DNA of 64,000 nt from Erodium maritimum (lineage: Eukaryota; Streptophyta; Magnoliopsida; Geraniales; Geraniaceae). Location: the NCBI GenBank assembly GCA_963921825.1, contig OY997592.1, forward strand, positions 56,502,336 through 56,566,335, read 5' to 3'. The position numbers were made by a program, and so were the translations under genes. Positions 1 to 10,183 of this stretch are shown piece after piece. Positions within the stretch are counted from its first letter, which is position 1, and every line of letters begins with the position of its first letter. Below the pieces are notes generated by a model. The model did no database searches, was not told the origin of the DNA, and was given only the letters and a program-made list of their open reading frames with translations.

Positions 1-500
1 AAGGGAATAAAGTGCAGACTTGAATAACTCCTCTGCAAATCAGTCAGACGAGACCCAATCTGAATCGCGCCGATCATCAACCTGAGGTGTTGTGAAGCAG
101 CGACCCACATCCTGAAGAAAAGCAAATCACCGACCAGAACAGTACGAGCTCGAGGCCCAAAGGTCCGACGAGAAGCATCTAGGAAGAGCGCTGATCCTCG
201 ACAAAAGTTGAAGAAACACCTCCCATTGCAAATCCTGGGAAGACACCCCAGGGACGAAGACGAGACACACAAGAGAGGAAGCAAAGCAAACGGAGATAGA
301 GCAGGAGAAGCTAAGAACCAACGACGCCGTGAACCCTCCACCCACCAACAGATCCGACTCCACAAGTCTGGATCTAACCCAATCTTCTCCCTCGATATCT
401 AACCAAACGCCAACTCGGACACCGTCGGAACCACTCCATCACCGGATTAAACAGAGAGAGAAGGGGGTACCATCAAAACCCTATAAAACCAGATATGAGG
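1..500 (-). mobile_element. Probable 5' part of a minus-strand non-LTR retroelement
   Basis: GC-rich and purine-rich DNA that ends abruptly in AT-rich sequence near 500. Read on the minus strand it begins with a region containing 'tatagggttttg' and then short frames with no recognisable domain. In composition it resembles the minus-strand insertions at 2966-4070, 24818-26015 and 26939-28711. The 3' end lies outside the window, so neither a poly(A) tail nor a TSD can be checked. The assignment rests on resemblance only. Confidence 0.3.
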
Positions 501-1316
501 AGAACAAGAAATTAATGGTTTTAAATTTCTTGATAAACAGAATAAGAGATGTGTCTCTCTTTGATGGTTTATCATTATAATTTAGATTTTTATTAAAATT
601 TAGAGTAAAATTAAAATGAGTTTAGTTTTTTTTTTTTGTATTTTGATATTTTGTATATTATACAAATATAGTATATATTTTGAATTTTTTATAATATTTA
701 TGTAATATATTTAATAATAATTAAAATAATAATAAAATTAAATCCGTCTAGACTCCAACTAATCCTTACCTAATGTCTAAGGGTTCTCACCGTCTGACTA
801 ACAACGCTTTTTTACAACCATACTTTTTAGAAGTACCCTTAAATAATAGGGTTTTTTTTTCTCCCCAACAATCACACTGATTGGGATTTGAATAGTATTT
901 TATAGCCAAGTTATCATTAGTGGCCACTATGACCCATATGGCCCTGTTAATTATCTATTTATACGCTCTTAATTAAAAATGGCATAATTGTAATGCATAT
1001 TGTGTCCCATTTAGACAAAGAAGAATAATAAAGAAATACATTATAGTGTCCCATTGAACACAACATGTCCACTTGCAATAGGAAGCATGTCATGTCCGCA
1101 AAACTTTGTATCCCATGTCGGATCCGCACATGTTTTGTCCTCTCCTACGCACAACTTGTCCCACACCCACCTTTGCTTTGGCCTCAATACTATAATCAAT
1201 CCACTTTCTTCATGACCTCTTCTCATGTGAATTGCTGGTCACTTGTTTCTTTCTCTTGTATGGTTCTCAACATAGCGTAACTAAGCTTACCATGAATGCT
1301 TTGTGTGTTTAAGTAC
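501..1316. other. AT-rich intergenic DNA, no gene seen
   Basis: AT-rich spacer. Short frames at 1041-1280 on both strands have no domain and no splice context. The only structured part is the dispersed repeat at 741-822. Confidence 0.6.
741..822 (+). repeat. Dispersed repeat, copy 1
   Basis: About 82 bp that matches 13443-13526 closely. Both begin 'aatccg(t/c)ctagactcc', share 'tctaRGGGTTCTC' in the middle and end 'tttacaaccat'. The AT-rich flanks differ. It looks like a fragment of a dispersed plant repeat; no terminal inverted repeats (TIRs) or TSD were seen around this copy. Confidence 0.7.
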
Positions 1317-1326
1317 GTTGCTTACT

Positions 1327-1337
1327 AACAAATAGGG

Positions 1338-1376
<39 letters not shown>

Positions 1377-2731
1377 ACGTTTAGTCTGCCTTCTCTCTTA
1401 AGAAACAAAAAAACCCAAGCTTCTATGTGTCTAGACCGTCGACGGCGAGCTGGTCTTGTGGCTAGCCCATCGTCGGTGGCTCCCTTTCCCCTTAACCATG
1501 TACTCTTCTCTCTCTCTCCCCCCCCCCCCCCTCTCTTGTTTACGGTTCATCGGTCGTCATCCCGCATTTGTGATTTTAGATCTAGACTTCTCCTTCAGAT
1601 CTAGCCATCATCGTCGACTCGGGTTAACTGTCTCCGACCAGGGTTCGTGAAGTAGATGTCTCGGTGTTTAGACTCTTGCTTGGCGGTCCGTGGATCCGGC
1701 ATACGGTCTCGTCATCCCGTATTGCTTGTTTTGGAGCCTCTCCTTCCAAGTGAAAACTTGCCGCTCTGTTCAGGTGCCAGATCCATCTCTCGGTAAAGGC
1801 TCTTGTGACTTTGTGTTCTCATCTTTACACTCGACTTTCCTCCTCCCTTATCAAATTTACAATCTCGTTCTTTGAACTTGGCCTCTCCCTTTAGGGTCGT
1901 CGGACAAGTGTTGGCCATCGACGGGATCTCGGATTCCCGAGATCTAAGAGTGCAAATTTGGCGCTCGTCTTCCCTCCTCCTCATCACTTATCTGGTTCCT
2001 TTCCCCTTAATTTCTATTCATATCTTCCTTTCCTCGACCTTGGTTCTATGGTCGGGGCTCCACAATCGATTTTGGTCATCGTGGGAGGTTATGTCTAACG
2101 ACGTCTTCAAGATCTATGGGTAGGGTTTCGGGGAGTTTGAACTAAATTGTGTTGGGTGGTGATTAGTTGTCCCGACCTCTCCTGTGTGGTTCGCTGTTAG
2201 ATTTAGGCCGGAGGTGAGCTAACTTTTAGGGTAATTATGTGTCAGGTGATTGGGTTGGTGGAGGTCGAGGACCGGGTGGACTTTTTCTTGAGTTGCCGCT
2301 CGGGTGCTAGGTGTGTAGTTTGTTCTGGTCTTAGGGTGTTTTTTTGTACTTTTTTATTTTTGTTTGTTTTTTTCTTCTAGTTTTAATGTTTGTTGAATTT
2401 GGGTTCATAGATCTGTTTCTTAACTTTTGGTTTTCTGATTACTTGGGGTGAAGACTGTGCTGTCTTCCCTTGTGGTGTTTGATGGTAGATAAATCAGGGT
2501 ATTTAGACCTCTTTATTCTTAGTTGTTGTTTTTTTCCAGAGTTTACTTCATGATTGTAATATCAGGGTTATAGACCTAGTTGTTTGATCATAGGCCAATA
2601 TTTGTTGTGGTTGAGATTCTCGATACGAAATACTTTTTATTGTATGAGACAATCCCAAGATGCCATTGCTCTTTTTCCTATTTCAGAAAACTGAGTTTTT
2701 TTAATATATATTTGTTGATAAAGAAAAATAT
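1327..2731 (+). mobile_element. Plus-strand retroposed element without a recognisable ORF
   Basis: A GC-richer block starts after GTTGCTTACT (1317-1326) and ends in an A-rich tail just before GTTGCCTACT (2732-2741). This is a candidate 10-bp TSD with one mismatch. A CT microsatellite occupies 1341-1375. The interior has short plus-strand frames (1456-1650, 1690-1875, 1872-2123) with no known domain. The layout matches a retroposed, non-coding or 5'-UTR-like LINE derivative. It could instead be old host sequence, since the tail is short and impure. Confidence 0.45.
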
Positions 2732-2965
2732 GTTGCCTACTGCCTTCATCTACATTTTTTGTTCCATGGTGTGATTCTTAAAACTCAAAACACTCCTTTT
2801 GTGAATTTGAATATGTAATGTTTCGTTTAAGAAAAATACGAAAGAAATGAATTATGGTATGGACCACCCATATTCACATGATCGGATGTTTGTGTGTTGG
2901 GAGGCAACAACTAATGAAATTTGTCACTCTTTTACTTTCACAGTTTTAATTATATCAATAGAGTT

Positions 2966-4070
2966 TTTTTTTTGAAACGGGTAACCGGAGATTTCATTAA
3001 TGCCAAAAGGCAATCATACAGAAAGAGGCGTGACTGCCTCGGGTTCCAGATATTTGTCCGGGCCGACCGTAGCTAGCCCGGCGCTCATGGACCCATAATT
3101 TTAGCTCACATGAACTCATGGGCAACAACTCAAGACAACTCCCTACCGACACTTCAGCATGTGTTACAAGGAAATAATAAACCAAAGTCCTAAACTTATT
3201 CAACCTAGCACAGTCCCAAGCGGTTAATCGACTTAGCACAGTGGATAACCAATAACTTATTCGACCTAAAACAGGAAAAGAAATTAGCACACAAACGAAA
3301 TAGCAGACTACCAAAACTGTGATGCCATGTCTTCTAGGCCCCGTGCCATTGGAGCGATCTGGTATCGTCAATTCTTCGTCTTGATTCGCCCTGCTCTGTC
3401 GAAGTAGTGCAGAAGGCGAGAGCATCGATTCGATCCGCAGCGGTTTGATCGAAATCGAGGGTCCCGACTTCGGGTGCCGTGAAGGCAGATCCCGTCTTAT
3501 CGGCCTTCCTCCCGGATCCCAGATCCGTCGGGGGAACGGACCCATGCCGGCGATAGGTGGCACGTCTCATGGAGCCCGTAACCCGGAGAGTGGCAGGGGG
3601 GCCACGGTGGCGGCAAGACGTCCGGGAAACAGGACGCGAGGCGAGGGGGCGGCTGGTGGGCGGCAATGGGCGGCGATGACGGCAGCGGCAGACCCTAAGT
3701 CGGGTAGACATGATCTCACCTGGAGGTAGTGGAGAACCTTGAAGCCGGGGCTTCGATGGTGGAGGCATGGAATTGCCATGAAGGAGGCTGGCGGTGGAGC
3801 GGCGGCGGCGGCGGCTGACGGTAGAACCTTAAAAAGGTTAGAAGAGGAACCTCAACGAGGTTATTTCGAGAGCTTTGAACCTTAAAAAGGTTAGGAGAGG
3901 AACCTCAACGAGTTTATTTGGAGAGCTTTGAGTAGTTGAAGGTAGAAGCTTTAATGGTGGTGGAGAAGGAGGGGGGAAGGGGGAGGAGGCTGCGCAGAGC
4001 AGCCCCTAGGGTTTATTTTTGGTTCTAAAGAATATTTTGAAATAGGTAAATTGGAGCTACTTTGTTTTTT
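2966..4070 (-). mobile_element. Minus-strand non-LTR retroelement with 16-bp TSD
   Basis: The poly(T) run at 2964-2973 is the poly(A) tail of a minus-strand insertion. TTATATCAATAGAGTT (2950-2965) recurs as TTATATCTATAGAGTT (4071-4086), one mismatch, which fixes both ends. The 5' end near 4070 is followed on the minus strand by an 'aaaccctag' motif. The interior is GC-rich with a frame at 3334-3768 of no recognisable domain. There is no DUF4283, zinc knuckle, endonuclease or reverse transcriptase, so the element is non-autonomous or an internally deleted LINE. It also carries a 53-bp tandem duplication. Confidence 0.75.
3824..3929 (+). repeat. 53-bp tandem duplication
   Basis: Two adjacent copies (3824-3876 and 3877-3929), each beginning 'gaaccttaaaaaggttag' and ending near 'gagagcttt', with few differences. 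It lies inside the retroposed element at 2966-4070, near its 5' end. Repeated 5'-end units are common in LINE 5' regions, but no promoter function is shown here. Confidence 0.85.
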
Positions 4071-4191
4071 TTATATCTATAGAGTTATCCATCAGTAGTT
4101 CTGGAGTCATGTAAATATTATGAACTAACAATAAGATTTAATAGGTAATATGTTATTGTATAAATAAATTCATTTGATGACAACATTACAT

Positions 4192-5361
4192 ATGATACGT
4201 CCCTCTGGAAGCAGGTAATTTGTGACAAGTTTAGATGGGATCCAAGGTATTGGGATCTCCTAAAGCTAGATCAGCCGAATGATTCTTCACTTTTTTGGAC
4301 ATATCGTGAGTTTGGCCAGTGACCCGAGATTTCAGACTCTTTTTGGAGGTCAGGGGATTCATTGGAAAGTGGGTAATGGTACCAATGTGATGTTTTGGGA
4401 TGCTGTTTGGCTTGGGATGAAGCTTTTCGTTTTAAATTCCATCAGCTGTTTGTAGCGGCTCGCGATCAAGATGCATTAGTCATGGATTACTGGAGAGAGG
4501 ATCATTGAGTGTTGATATATAGAAGAGACTTGTTTATTCGAGAACTAAGGGAGGAACGATTGTTAAAGGAGCTCTTGAATTCCTTTTGTCTGACTGATTC
4601 TCTTGACAGGATGGTTTGGGTCAAAGGACCCCGTTTCTCAGTAGGGGCGGTGTATAGGTTGGTCACGCCTACTTTCGATAAGGTAAGCTGGGCCTCGGTT
4701 TTATGGGTTAAGGGCCTCCCACCGAAATTTTGTATGTTTATGTGGCTGGCTTTGCATTCGGCACTCCCTACTATGACTTTTCTTGAGGCTAGAGGTTGCA
4801 GGATATCACCGAATGCAATGAGGTGTTATTTCTGTAAGTCTAGTTTTGAGGACTTGGACCATCTGCTTCTCCATTGTGGTTTTTCATGGAAAGTGTGGGG
4901 TTTGTTGCACGATTGGTGGTCTTTATCATGGGTGATGCCGAATTCTTTTATGGCGGCTTTTGAAGGGTGGTCCATGATGTCGGACAGCTTGGGGGGTCGG
5001 TATGGTTAAAAGTATGTTATTTGGTGTGCTGGCATATTTGGTTGCAGCGTAATGCTATAGTTTTTCGTAGCACTACGCTGTCAGAAGCAGAGGTGTTCGT
5101 TAGTTTAAAGCCACATGCTTACGGTTTACTGAGGATGGCAGACGATCTTTTACTCGAAGCTTCTTTCGAACAGTGGACCGTGGCCCCGGTTTCTTGCCTT
5201 AGAGGAAGACGAAGACGCAGAAGAGTTGCTGCTGGATTTTAATCGTTGTTCCCTTATGTTTCCTGTTATTGGGTATTTTTGTTGCCTGTTTTTAGGCTTT
5301 TTGTTTCAGGTTTCCAACTCGGGTTCCTAGTATTAATAAAGAATCGCTTATCCAAAAAAAA
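4192..5361 (+). mobile_element. 5'-truncated L1-type LINE, plus strand
   Basis: This holds the C-terminal part of a LINE ORF2. A stretch of the form 'GIHWKVGNGTNVMFWDAVW' in broken frame is followed by an open frame at 4509-5009. That frame carries the zinc-binding region after the reverse transcriptase, with 'LPPKFCMFMWLALHSALPT' and C-x2-C...H-x4-H/C spacing near 4825-4880. The tail reads 'tcgcttatccaaaaaaaa'. CATTACAT at 4184-4191 recurs at 5362-5369 right after the poly(A), a likely TSD. The reverse-transcriptase core and ORF1 are absent, as in a typical incomplete reverse-transcription product, and frame breaks make it inactive. Confidence 0.85.
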
Positions 5362-5369
5362 CATTACAT

Positions 5370-6025
5370 GTCTTACACATTTGTTCAACATGAATAATGG
5401 TTGATCTGTTTTGGGTCAAGCTTTTACTAACAGTTAAAATAAGAATAATGATTGATAGAATAAGACTATCTGATGGTGAATATTCCAACAAATATATATA
5501 AATAAAAATCAGTATTTTAAGGAGAAATAAAATAACAATGATATAAATAAATAAAACCGGCTATTAAGTTTAATTGAATAAATCATAAATTGACATGTGC
5601 TAGTAAATGGACAGAATTGTCCTCTGTACTGTAGGGTAGAACTGACAGGAGCCGAAACCACGTGGTGTTACTGCTACTGCTAAAACGCAGCACCTACACG
5701 TCGTATAATCCACTAGATCACATCATCTTTTTGTTCAATTATTACACGAGTCGAGCCGAGTACACATGACGATGACACCACACTCTTCTTTTTTAAGTTT
5801 CTGAAAAACTTCCCATAAATCTCGACCGTTGGATTATTGTTACCGTTGCTTGATCTCTTTTGTCATTTTTTCCCTTGTGATGCGCTCTCGTTCACGGACG
5901 GTCTCTCCATCATAACTGTACGCGTGTCATTAGTTTAGAGCGGTTTGTTTTGTAGCTGTCCTAAAACAAACCCACAACTAAGGACTGGTTTTTTCTTCCT
6001 GAATAATAAAAAAATGGTTTCAAGT
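5370..6025. other. Intergenic spacer, no gene seen
   Basis: AT-rich spacer with a moderately GC-richer middle (5640-5960). No long frame, RNA gene or repeat was recognised. Confidence 0.5.
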
Positions 6026-7925
6026 ATTAGATTTTTTTTTTGAGCGAAAGGTGTATAGTTTCATTTAAACATAAGTGTTTACCGTTGTACAATCTACTCG
6101 ATTATTGAGATAGGGTCAGAATGAATGAACAAAAAATTTCTGGCACTTTTAGTATCATAACCGTCATCGGCAGTATTTTGATGCTTCACGGGCAATGAAA
6201 GAAGACGAATGGGGAGACTAGAAGACCGGATATCTCGATGGACCTCAACAGGGAAGGCAGCGCATCACGCAGGGACCCTTTCCAGGTCCAGTCCCTGATG
6301 CATGTGTTAGTACTTATTCCTCTTGGCGGGGCTGCTTGTCCGCCCTGGCTTGATCATTCTGGGGATCTCCGATCGCCGTCCGTTTCAGGGTACCCTGGCC
6401 AGCCCTCAGGCCTTCCGCTTCAGCCAATACCACGCCCGTTGCTCCCCCTTCCGCACGAGCGACTGCATCCTGAATGGAGAGTCGCAGCATAACCCCCTGA
6501 ACGAGAGACATGAGGTTGATGTGGAGTCCTATTAGTCGAACCCTTAAGCTCCAACCGAGGGGGTGTGGGAGTCCGGGGAGCTTTGGTCAGCTTCAAAGGC
6601 CCTAGTGGGCCAAGACCCGGGGGGTTAGGTAGGTTGGTCGTCTCCCCCCAATCTGTGGCATACCGTTTGACCTGTTTATCCCTGTCATATTCCAGCATGA
6701 AAGAACCAAGTCGAGGTGGACCCCGAACCGCCCACGTACAATCCTTCAGTATATGCCATAGTCGGCCACAGTTATAGCAGAAGCTCGGAAGCTTTGAGTG
6801 CGTGAGCGCCATACTAATAGGCTCTGGAAAATATGGGAACCGGATCACCAGCCCCTTCCTCAGGGGCCTGTATAGGAGGTGCAGAATCAGACCTTGACGG
6901 TCCCTCCCCAACACATGCCCCATTGGTCGCATGTGGCATCTACACACATCCCCAAGGCATCTCCGATAGAGATACATGTTTCTCTCGTCCGAACCAGGGG
7001 CGGTAGTCCTCTAACATAGACCCATAGTTGTACGCGGGCAACTCCCGAGCTCACGGGTCCAAGTCCCTAAGCAACAGGACTCGACCATCGAAGCACCATG
7101 GCTCATTCCCTCGGACCCACGCCCTATATTCCGACGACCGAAAGTAGAAGCCGAACAGTCCCGACCCCTATGTCCTTGACCACTAGCCCTTCCGCAGCCT
7201 TACCCCATGCATTGGTAATGATGCGGAGGAGCGTGTCCTTCCGTGGGAGTTTCGGTGACCACAACCGACTTAATAGTCCCCATTCTTGACGAGCTAATGT
7301 CGTTGATGTCGTCTCCTAAGACGCCGGGACCACCACATAAATCTCTTCTTCATCGTCCAGAGAGCAGGACGAGAACCCGTCCTGCAGACCCTCTAGAGAA
7401 TTCAGGAGATCAGCCCCCTTGGAAGGCCCAACCGAAGGGGTTTCCTCTGTAAGGAGGTGTTTCAACCGGTCCCGAGTGATCCCTGGTGGGGTAGTCAGGG
7501 CCGCCAGTATGATTGGAAACTTGACCGAGTTGGGGAGACAACGCCCTAACCCCAAGGCCAGGGCCGCCGTTCTTGGAAGCTACTCCATATGAGCCTTCCC
7601 TTTCGCCGGATCTCTCTGCAATGCGAGAGGTGCCTTGTGGTTAATCCCCACTGCATTAGATGTAGGGATGACCACCTGTGCCCATGTAATTTTGGGAGTT
7701 GGAGCCCGAACCGAGTCAAGGCTTAGAGGGGGTGAAACCCTAGGTAAGGTCGGGGTAACGCCGAGGGTAGGCGGAACCCTAGAGTCTCCACTATCAACAT
7801 CGATATTCGCCTCAGCCATAGGCTTCCCTATGTCCTCGTCGGTGATCAGTGGAACCCTAGGGCTCTTGTCCCCAACGATCGAAACCAGAACGAGGTCATG
7901 GTCGATTGGGGGACCGACTAGATAG
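6026..7925 (-). mobile_element. Minus-strand L1 derivative with ORF1 but no ORF2
   Basis: The poly(T) run near 6031-6041 marks the 3' tail of a minus-strand element. Upstream of it in the element lie about 270 bp of 3' UTR, then a decayed ORF1 (7819 down to 6314), then a short 5' segment to about 7925. No endonuclease or reverse-transcriptase sequence lies between the ORF1 end and the poly(A). The element is therefore ORF1-only, either by internal deletion or as a non-autonomous type. No convincing TSD was found. The other ORF1-only element at 9565-13085 has the same layout. Confidence 0.7.
6314..7819 (-). pseudogene. Decayed LINE ORF1 (DUF4283-like, CCHC)
   Basis: ORF1 encodes the RNA-binding protein of plant L1 elements. 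The N-terminal piece starts at 7819 (MAEANIDVDSGDSRVPP) and contains 'KITWAQVV', usual near plant LINE ORF1 starts. A second piece spans 7316-7555. A third (6420-6977) carries a CCHC knuckle, CYNCGRLWHILKDC, near 6740-6785. The last frame ends at 6314 with a charged tail (KQPRQEE). The pieces lie in different frames, so the gene is broken several times. The middle would be the DUF4283-like domain but is too decayed to outline exactly. Confidence 0.75.
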
Positions 7926-8045
7926 GTAAAAATACAATGTTATTATTAAGAATTAAAGTATTTTGTAGGTTGTAATTGTTACTATTATATATAATATAAT
8001 TATTAATAGTTAAATTATAAATCTAAAAATCATTATATATATATT

Positions 8046-8526
8046 GGATAACAATCAGGTACAAACTCTATATCTTCGTCAAAACTACAAAGTTTCAATC
8101 TGGACCCTTGGATCATAGAATTAAAAGCCCAGATTTAATGCATATCTTTTAATATCTTTTTAATTAATGCATATCTTGTAAATGATTTCGTAATCAATCA
8201 CCCCCTCTGAATTTCGGTGGCCATCCGATCTGGGTAATCAATGGGCCAGATTACTTCTACGTTCTGACCCAAAATCTGGGCTTTCGGGTACAAACCTTAT
8301 TTTGGGTCAGAACGTAGAAGTAATCTGGGCCATTGATTACCCAGATCGGATGACCACCGAAATTCAGGGGGTGATTGATTACGAAATCATTTACAAGATA
8401 TGCATTAATTAAAAAGATATTAAAAGATATGCATTAAATCTGGGTCATTAATTTAACGATCCAAGGGCCCAGATTAATAGTTCTACGTTCTGACGAAAGA
8501 TATAAGTTTGTACCTGATTGTTATCC
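8046..8526. mobile_element. Fold-back MITE 1 in a TA microsatellite
   Basis: Almost the whole element is one imperfect palindrome. It opens GGATAACAATCAGGTACAAA and closes with the reverse complement, TTTGTACCTGATTGTTATCC. Inside, 'aatctgggccattgattac' and its complement face each other around 8275-8300. TA repeats flank both sides (to 8045 and 8527-8538). It has no coding capacity. It shares interior and ends with element 2, which is about half as long. Confidence 0.85.
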
Positions 8527-8538
8527 TATATATATATA

Positions 8539-8786
8539 GGGGAACAATCAAGTACAAACCTTATTTCGGGTCAGAACGTAGAACTAATCTGGGCCATTGA
8601 TTACTCAGATCGAATGGCCACCGAAATTCGGGGGGGGGGGGGTGATTGATTACGAAATCAATTACAAGATATGCATTAATTAAAAAGATATGCATTATAT
8701 CTGGGCTATTAATTCTACGATCCAAGGGCCCAAATTGATAGTTCTACGTTCTGACGAAAGATACAAGTTTGTACCTGATTGTTATC
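8539..8786. mobile_element. MITE 2, shorter relative of MITE 1
   Basis: It begins 'ggggaacaatcaagtacaaa' and ends 'tttgtacctgattgttatc'. Its interior matches the second half of MITE 1, including 'gatatgcattaattaaaaag' and 'gatccaagggccca'. A G homopolymer interrupts it near 8629-8641. It sits between TA microsatellites at 8527-8538 and 8787-8802. It looks like a one-arm version of the palindrome in element 1. Confidence 0.8.
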
Positions 8787-8802
8787 ATATATATATATAT
8801 AT

Positions 8803-9134
8803 GATTGGTATCAGGTACAAACTCCCCCTTATTGTGCAAACTACGAACCCATGAGAGCCACAGGATCCCCCCAAAGTGATGTCAGCAGAGCGCACCAGAT
8901 GTTGACACGTGGACAATATATATATAAAACACCGCACCTTATTGTGCAAACTACGAACTCACCAGGCGCTGACACGTGGCGCGCAGAGTGCTAATAGTTT
9001 GGGCGCACAGTGCTAATAGTCTCAAACTATTAGCACCGTGCTGCGCAAACTATCAGCACTAAACGTGCCACGTGTCAGCACCTGGTTAGTTCGTAGTTTG
9101 CACAATAAGGGTGGTTTTTACTGGATAGCTACCC
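8803..9134. mobile_element. Fold-back MITE 3 in a TA microsatellite
   Basis: It starts 'gattggtatcaggtacaaac', followed by 'ttattgtgcaaactacgaac'. It ends with 'ttcgtagtttgcacaataag' and 'actggatagctaccc', so the arms are inverted copies. The centre holds paired 'gtgctaatagt' and 'actattagcac' segments near 9010-9040. TA repeats abut it on both sides. Its terminal TCAGGTACAAAC motif is shared with elements 1 and 2 although the interiors differ. Confidence 0.8.
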
Positions 9135-9146
9135 TATATATATATA

Positions 9147-9532
9147 GGGTTGGTATCAAATACAAACCACCCCTTATTGTGCAAACTACGAACTCACCAG
9201 GTGCTGACACGTGGGCGCGCGCGCTGCTGGTGGGCGCGCGCGCTGCTGGTGCGCGCGCACAGTGCTGACACGTGGCGCGCATAGTGCTAATAGTTTGGGC
9301 GCACAATGCTAATAGTTTGGTACTGTGCTAAACTATTAGCACTGTGCGCGCCAAACTATTAGCATCGTGCGCGCGCGTGGTCAACACGCTCACGCGCGCG
9401 GGCAGAGGCGCGCGCGAATCTGCCACGTGTTAGCATCGCGCCCGCTCTGCTGACGTCACTTTGACCGCATCCTGTGGCTTAGATTGGTTCGTAGTTTGCA
9501 CAATAAGGATGGTTTTTACTGGATATCTACCC
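9147..9532. mobile_element. Fold-back MITE 4 in a TA microsatellite
   Basis: Same family as element 3: it begins 'gggttggtatcaaatacaaa' plus 'ttattgtgcaaactacgaac' and ends 'gtttgcacaataaggatgg' plus 'tggatatctaccc'. The centre is very GC-rich, with CG runs around 9211-9250 and 9369-9415. TA repeats lie at 9135-9146 and 9533-9554. Small frames on both strands (9038-9306) are produced by the palindrome and are not genes. Confidence 0.8.
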
Positions 9533-10183
9533 TATATATATATATATATATATAAGAGAATTGATTTTTTTTTTGAGAGAAACGATGATATTATTAATAT
9601 AAAAGCATTTTGGTGCCTTCGGGAGACGGAGACACCATACATAGGAACCAAACTAACAAAACGTGAAAGACATATGCAGAAAAGTAAATTTTGCTCTTAG
9701 ACATAGGGGCGGTCGGAGGGGTGGGACTACCGTAGCGTCCATGGACACCGATACAATATACTACAACCATAAGATACTGATCGAGCAGATCAGAGGATAA
9801 ACAAGCAGTGGTGGACCAATTACTCCCCCGGCAAGTCAGTGTGAGTTGTCCTCCCTTGACTGATAATGGTAGGGCTCCTGAACGCGGGATTGCTCACTCC
9901 GAAGTGGTAGAGAAGTAACTCATCAACTGTTGGTGGTACCCTTGCCACCTATACACCAGGGAGAAGGTACAGTCGACCAAACCCTCTCTGGCCTTCCCAG
10001 CACTCATTCCTGGAGGCGAGGGTGCTTGAAGCCCCCTGTCGCTGCTGAAGACGCCCCATTCGACGCCGTTGATTTTTCATCCTCCGCTGAGTCCTCTTCT
10101 CTCTCAGCCCTCTTGTTTCCCGACAATGAAGGCGTCGGATCACGTGGTAACCATCCTACTAGTATATCAATATCATCTGCTCC

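Noticed and set aside
3445-3729. Plus-strand Gly/Arg-rich frame
   Set aside because: A shadow of the GC-rich retroposed element; it has no domain, and the element runs on the minus strand.
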